Source: Fibrobacter succinogenes (GTDB taxonomy: Bacteria; Fibrobacterota; Fibrobacteria; Fibrobacterales; Fibrobacteraceae). From it: a stretch of 49,991 nucleotides of DNA. The translations under genes and the position numbers were made by a program. The notes under the pieces are model-generated. The model was not told the DNA's origin and searched no databases. It worked only from the letters and a program-made list of their open reading frames with translations. Location: contig CACXXH010000026.1 of the NCBI GenBank assembly GCA_902771595.1, forward strand, positions 1 to 49,991. Direction: 5' to 3'. Below are positions 47,354 through 49,991 of this stretch, one piece after another; the first letter of the stretch is position 1, and every line of letters starts with the position of its first letter.

Positions 47354-48784
47354 ATGCTAGAATCAATTCACAATGCCGTCAACGCCATGAGCGGCTTTTT
47401 GTACCAGCCCTTTATTGTGCCGTTCCTTTTGATTGCGGCGGGCGTGTACCTTTCTGTCCGCATGGGGTTCCCGCAGATTCGCCTTTTTGCCGAGATGTTC
47501 CGCGTTATCAACGAGAAACCGGTGCAGGGGAGCGGGATTTCTTCATTCGGCGCCTTGATGGTCTCGACGGCTTCTCGCGTGGGAACCGGAAATATTGTCG
47601 GCGTTTCTTCGGCAATCTGCATGGGCGGCCCGGGTGCCGTTTTCTGGATGTGGCTGATTGCAGTTTTCGGAAGCGCTTCTGCGTTCGTGGAATCGACGCT
47701 GGCGCAGATATTCAAGCGCGAGGATCTGGTGACGGGACATTCCTACGGCGGACCTTCGTATTACATACAGACGGCGCTGGGACAGCGTTGGCTGGGCGTC
47801 ATTTTCTCGGTGTTCATTCTGTTGACCTACCTGGTTGGCTACAACCTCTTGGCATCTTACAACGTCCAGACCAGTTTTTCGGGCTACAGTTTTTATAGCG
47901 AATCCAAGACTCCCTTGATTGTGGGGGGAGGCCTTGCGGTCTTGTTTGCTTTGTGCGTGTTCGGCGGTGCGCGTAAACTTACCCAGATTACGAGCTACCT
48001 AGTGCCTATTATGAGCATTGCCTATATCGTGGCTGCCATCGGTGTGGTATTCTACAATTTCAGCAACATTCCTTCGATGTTCGCGACTATTTTCAAGGAT
48101 GCGTTCTCGTTCGAGGCCGGTGCGGGCGGATTTGCCGGAAGCTGCATCATGTACGGTATCAAGCGCGGTCTATATTCGAACGAAGCCGGTATGGGTTCTG
48201 CTCCAAACGCATCTGCGAGCGCGAGCGTTTCGCACCCGGTTAAGCAGGGCTTGGTGCAGTCGCTCTCCGTGTTTATCGATACGCTCGTGATTTGCTCTGC
48301 GACGGCCCTGATGTGCCTTTCGACCGAGGTAGTGCCGACGAGCGAAATTTCGGGAATTCCCTATGTGCAGGCGTCCCTCCGCACGGTGTTCGGTGAATGG
48401 GGCCCGGTGTTCATCACGGTATCGATATTGCTGTTCGGCTTCACGACGCTTATAGGCAACTACTATTATACCGAGGGTTGCCTGCGCTTTATCATGAACC
48501 GTCGCCCCGGCAAGGCGGTGATGACGGTGTTCAGGATAATCGCATCGGTTATCGTGTTTGCGGGCGCTCTTGCGAGTGCAGGCTTCGCATGGGATTCTGC
48601 GGACTTGTGCCAGGCGCTGATGGTCGTCGTGAACATTCCGTGTATCTTGATTCTTTCGCCTATCGCAATCAAGGCCCTCAAGAATTATATGGAACAGCGC
48701 AAGAAGGGAGTCGAACCCGTATACTACGCCAAGGAATGCGGTGTCAAGCAGGACACCGATTTCTGGAACCGTCTGGAAGAATAG
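47354..48784 (+). CDS. Alanine/glycine:cation symporter family (AGCS) protein
   Basis: A 476-residue polytopic protein of the AGCS (AlsT/DagA) family with about 11 helices. Family signatures include ALMVSTASRVGTGNIVGVSSAI near residue 60, GGPGAVFWMW, SYGGPSYYI, the GLYSNEAGMGSAPNASA segment near residue 275 and ILLFGFTTLIGNYYYTEGCL. It imports alanine or glycine with Na+ or H+ across the inner membrane. ATG 47354 is chosen: AGGAAG (47343-47348) is five bases upstream; the in-frame GTG at 47348 overlaps that Shine-Dalgarno. Confidence 0.95.
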   Translation: MLESIHNAVNAMSGFLYQPFIVPFLLIAAGVYLSVRMGFPQIRLFAEMFRVINEKPVQGSGISSFGALMVSTASRVGTGNIVGVSSAICMGGPGAVFWMWLIAVFGSASAFVESTLAQIFKREDLVTGHSYGGPSYYIQTALGQRWLGVIFSVFILLTYLVGYNLLASYNVQTSFSGYSFYSESKTPLIVGGGLAVLFALCVFGGARKLTQITSYLVPIMSIAYIVAAIGVVFYNFSNIPSMFATIFKDAFSFEAGAGGFAGSCIMYGIKRGLYSNEAGMGSAPNASASASVSHPVKQGLVQSLSVFIDTLVICSATALMCLSTEVVPTSEISGIPYVQASLRTVFGEWGPVFITVSILLFGFTTLIGNYYYTEGCLRFIMNRRPGKAVMTVFRIIASVIVFAGALASAGFAWDSADLCQALMVVVNIPCILILSPIAIKALKNYMEQRKKGVEPVYYAKECGVKQDTDFWNRLEE

Positions 48785-48812
48785 TTTTTTGGGTAAATCG
48801 ACCCTGGAGTTT

Positions 48813-49937
48813 TTACTTCAGGGTAATCTTGCCGTCGTCAGCAATCTTCACGCCCGCTTCGGGAATGTCCTGCTCGGTCAGTTCCTTCATGAGCTTGATG
48901 CATGCGCCCTTGTCGTCGCGGGTGGGCTTGCGGTCGCCGTTGTTGCCCCTCTGGATAAAGGAGTAAATCTGGCCTTCCTTGAAGTTGCCGGTCTTCTTGT
49001 CGACGGTAATCTTCACGATGGGAGCGTAACCCGTGACACCCGTGATGTTCACGCTGGTGGAAGTCGCGAAGTTCCCGAGGCTGTAGGCGATAAACTTGCC
49101 CTTGTAGAGGTCGATGGCGCGCGGCACGTGCGGGCCGTGACCGAATACCACGTCGGCACCCGCGTCGATGGCGAGGCGCGCGAACTGGTAGGGGTTGCCG
49201 CGGTTGTCGCCCAGGAACGTTTCCGTTTCGCGCGTGACGTGCGTGTACTTGGAACCTTCCGCACCCACGTGCATCGTGACGATAATGATGTCGGTGCTGT
49301 CGCGCAGCGCGGCGATGGTCTTCTTGGCCTTCTCGGTGTTGAACACGGTGAGCGTCCCGCTACTTACGGAGAAGGATGCGAACCCGTAGCGCACGCCGTT
49401 CAGTTCGAGGATGCGCTGCTCGCAACTGTTCTCGAAACCCGCATAGGCGAGGTTTGCCTCGTTCAGGGCGCGCATTGTGCCAATCTTGCCTTCGTTGCCG
49501 AAGTCACCGGAGTGGTTGTTCGATACGCTTACGTAGTCGAAGCCCGCGTCGAGCAGGTGCTTCGTGTAGTGTTCTGGCGAGCGGAAACAGTAGCAGTTGC
49601 CGGATTTCTTGGTCACGCGGCAGCAGGGCTTCGGGAGGCCGCCCTTGTTTAACAATGTGCCTTCGAGGTTTCCGGTGGTGAGGTCTGCATCGCGCAGGAT
49701 ATCCTTCACTTCGGAGAAGGTGAGTTCGCCGTCTTGTGTCGGAAGCGCGGGCTTTTCGTCGGGGTAGTTGAGGCCCATCATGATGTCGCCCACGCCGATG
49801 ATGGTGAGCGATTCTCCGGCAGCTTGTTCAGCGGCGGGTTGTGTTGCAGTAGAGTCTGTCGTTGCTGCTTGCGGTTGCGCAAAAACCGTGCTTGCCGCGA
49901 GGGCGAAGCACATGGTAAAAGTTTTCGTGAAGTTCAT
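48813..49937 (-). CDS. CapA-family metallophosphoesterase-like exported protein
   Basis: A 374-residue protein with signal peptide (FTMCFALAASTVFAQ) and an Ala/Thr/Gln linker. The CapA (PGA_cap) domain begins GVGDIMMG near residue 47 and continues with GNLEG, FDYVSVSNNHSGDFG, TMHVGAEG and GHGPHVPR, the metal-site motifs of this family. CapA-like proteins are named from poly-gamma-glutamate capsule synthesis in Bacillus, but no capBC genes are seen here, so the substrate is unknown. An unusual insertion with CC, CYC near residues 105-120 may form disulfides. ATG 49937 is preceded by CGGGAACAAG. Confidence 0.88.
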   Translation of the reverse strand: MNFTKTFTMCFALAASTVFAQPQAATTDSTATQPAAEQAAGESLTIIGVGDIMMGLNYPDEKPALPTQDGELTFSEVKDILRDADLTTGNLEGTLLNKGGLPKPCCRVTKKSGNCYCFRSPEHYTKHLLDAGFDYVSVSNNHSGDFGNEGKIGTMRALNEANLAYAGFENSCEQRILELNGVRYGFASFSVSSGTLTVFNTEKAKKTIAALRDSTDIIIVTMHVGAEGSKYTHVTRETETFLGDNRGNPYQFARLAIDAGADVVFGHGPHVPRAIDLYKGKFIAYSLGNFATSTSVNITGVTGYAPIVKITVDKKTGNFKEGQIYSFIQRGNNGDRKPTRDDKGACIKLMKELTEQDIPEAGVKIADDGKITLK

Positions 49938-49991
49938 CTTGTTCCCGTTGGTCGTGGATGGAATTCTTGAGGCCTTCGATGAGGCGTGCGA
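49938..49991 (-). other. Window edge upstream of capA-like gene
   Basis: On the minus strand one frame (ARLIEGLKNSIHDQREQDELHE) stays open into the capA-like gene, and another ends in a TGA that overlaps its ATG (ATGA). Either may be the 3' end of an upstream gene; 54 bases are too few to decide. Confidence 0.3.

Overview
The window reads as a chromosomal segment of a Fibrobacter-like bacterium (phylum Fibrobacterota). The supports are a lipoprotein ending in the Fibrobacter succinogenes major paralogous domain, several lipoproteins with long poly-Ser/Glu linkers, secreted plant-polysaccharide hydrolases (a GH51-like enzyme and a GH16 glucanase with a type IX-secretion-like tail), many outer-membrane barrel proteins, and Bacteroidota-like promoter boxes (TAnnTTTG). 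This assignment is from gene content and recognised families, not from a database search. There is no phage, insertion sequence or CRISPR array.

Layout. 1-4.4 kb: 3' part of a clan-A glycosidase, a zinc-ribbon membrane protein, an NhaC-type antiporter, a putative outer-membrane protein. 4.5-7.7 kb: phosphohexomutase, a Lys-tailed periplasmic protein, YebC. 7.8-8.9 kb: a Ser-linker lipoprotein. 8.9-17.4 kb, minus strand: cell-wall amidase, SmpB, Obg, ArgC, YchJ, a TPMT-like methyltransferase, RlmN, a class A penicillin-binding protein. 17.5 kb: tRNA-Arg(ACG). 17.7-21.3 kb: metallophosphatase, CcsBA cytochrome c synthetase, YbjQ-like protein. 21.5-28.3 kb, minus: COG2509 flavoprotein, then an operon of a FecR-domain protein and a beta-helix/beta-barrel protein. 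28.4-30.5 kb: small conserved-looking protein, YbeY, CorC-like protein, all translationally coupled. 30.7-32.4 kb: acyl-CoA synthetase. 33-36.4 kb, minus: two tandem copies of an outer-membrane-protein plus small-lipoprotein module, one lipoprotein being only 42 residues. 36.6-41.8 kb: a candidate structured RNA, a TPR protein, Fib_succ_major lipoprotein, GH16 glucanase, two-domain lipoprotein. 41.9-50 kb: RlmI, VanZ-like protein, Omp85-like barrel, RuvAB, alanine/glycine symporter, CapA-like protein.

How the pieces fit. Much of the window is envelope biology: peptidoglycan synthesis and turnover (class A PBP, amidase), outer-membrane barrels and lipoproteins, and secreted glycanases. The rest is housekeeping RNA, translation and DNA repair (SmpB, Obg, RlmN, RlmI, YbeY, RuvAB).

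The observations I find most worth following are: (i) a recurring TAnnTTT(G/A) promoter box that lies only 4-8 nt upstream of the start codon of several genes with no Shine-Dalgarno, implying leaderless mRNAs beside ordinary led mRNAs; (ii) the duplicated outer-membrane-protein/lipoprotein module at 33.0-36.4 kb; (iii) the FecR plus beta-helix/barrel pair; (iv) a perfect inverted repeat sitting on the ruvAB promoter; (v) an intergenic repeat family made of TAGTTACTAGT-type words around 13-nt hairpins; (vi) a possible riboswitch-like RNA ahead of the TPR gene.
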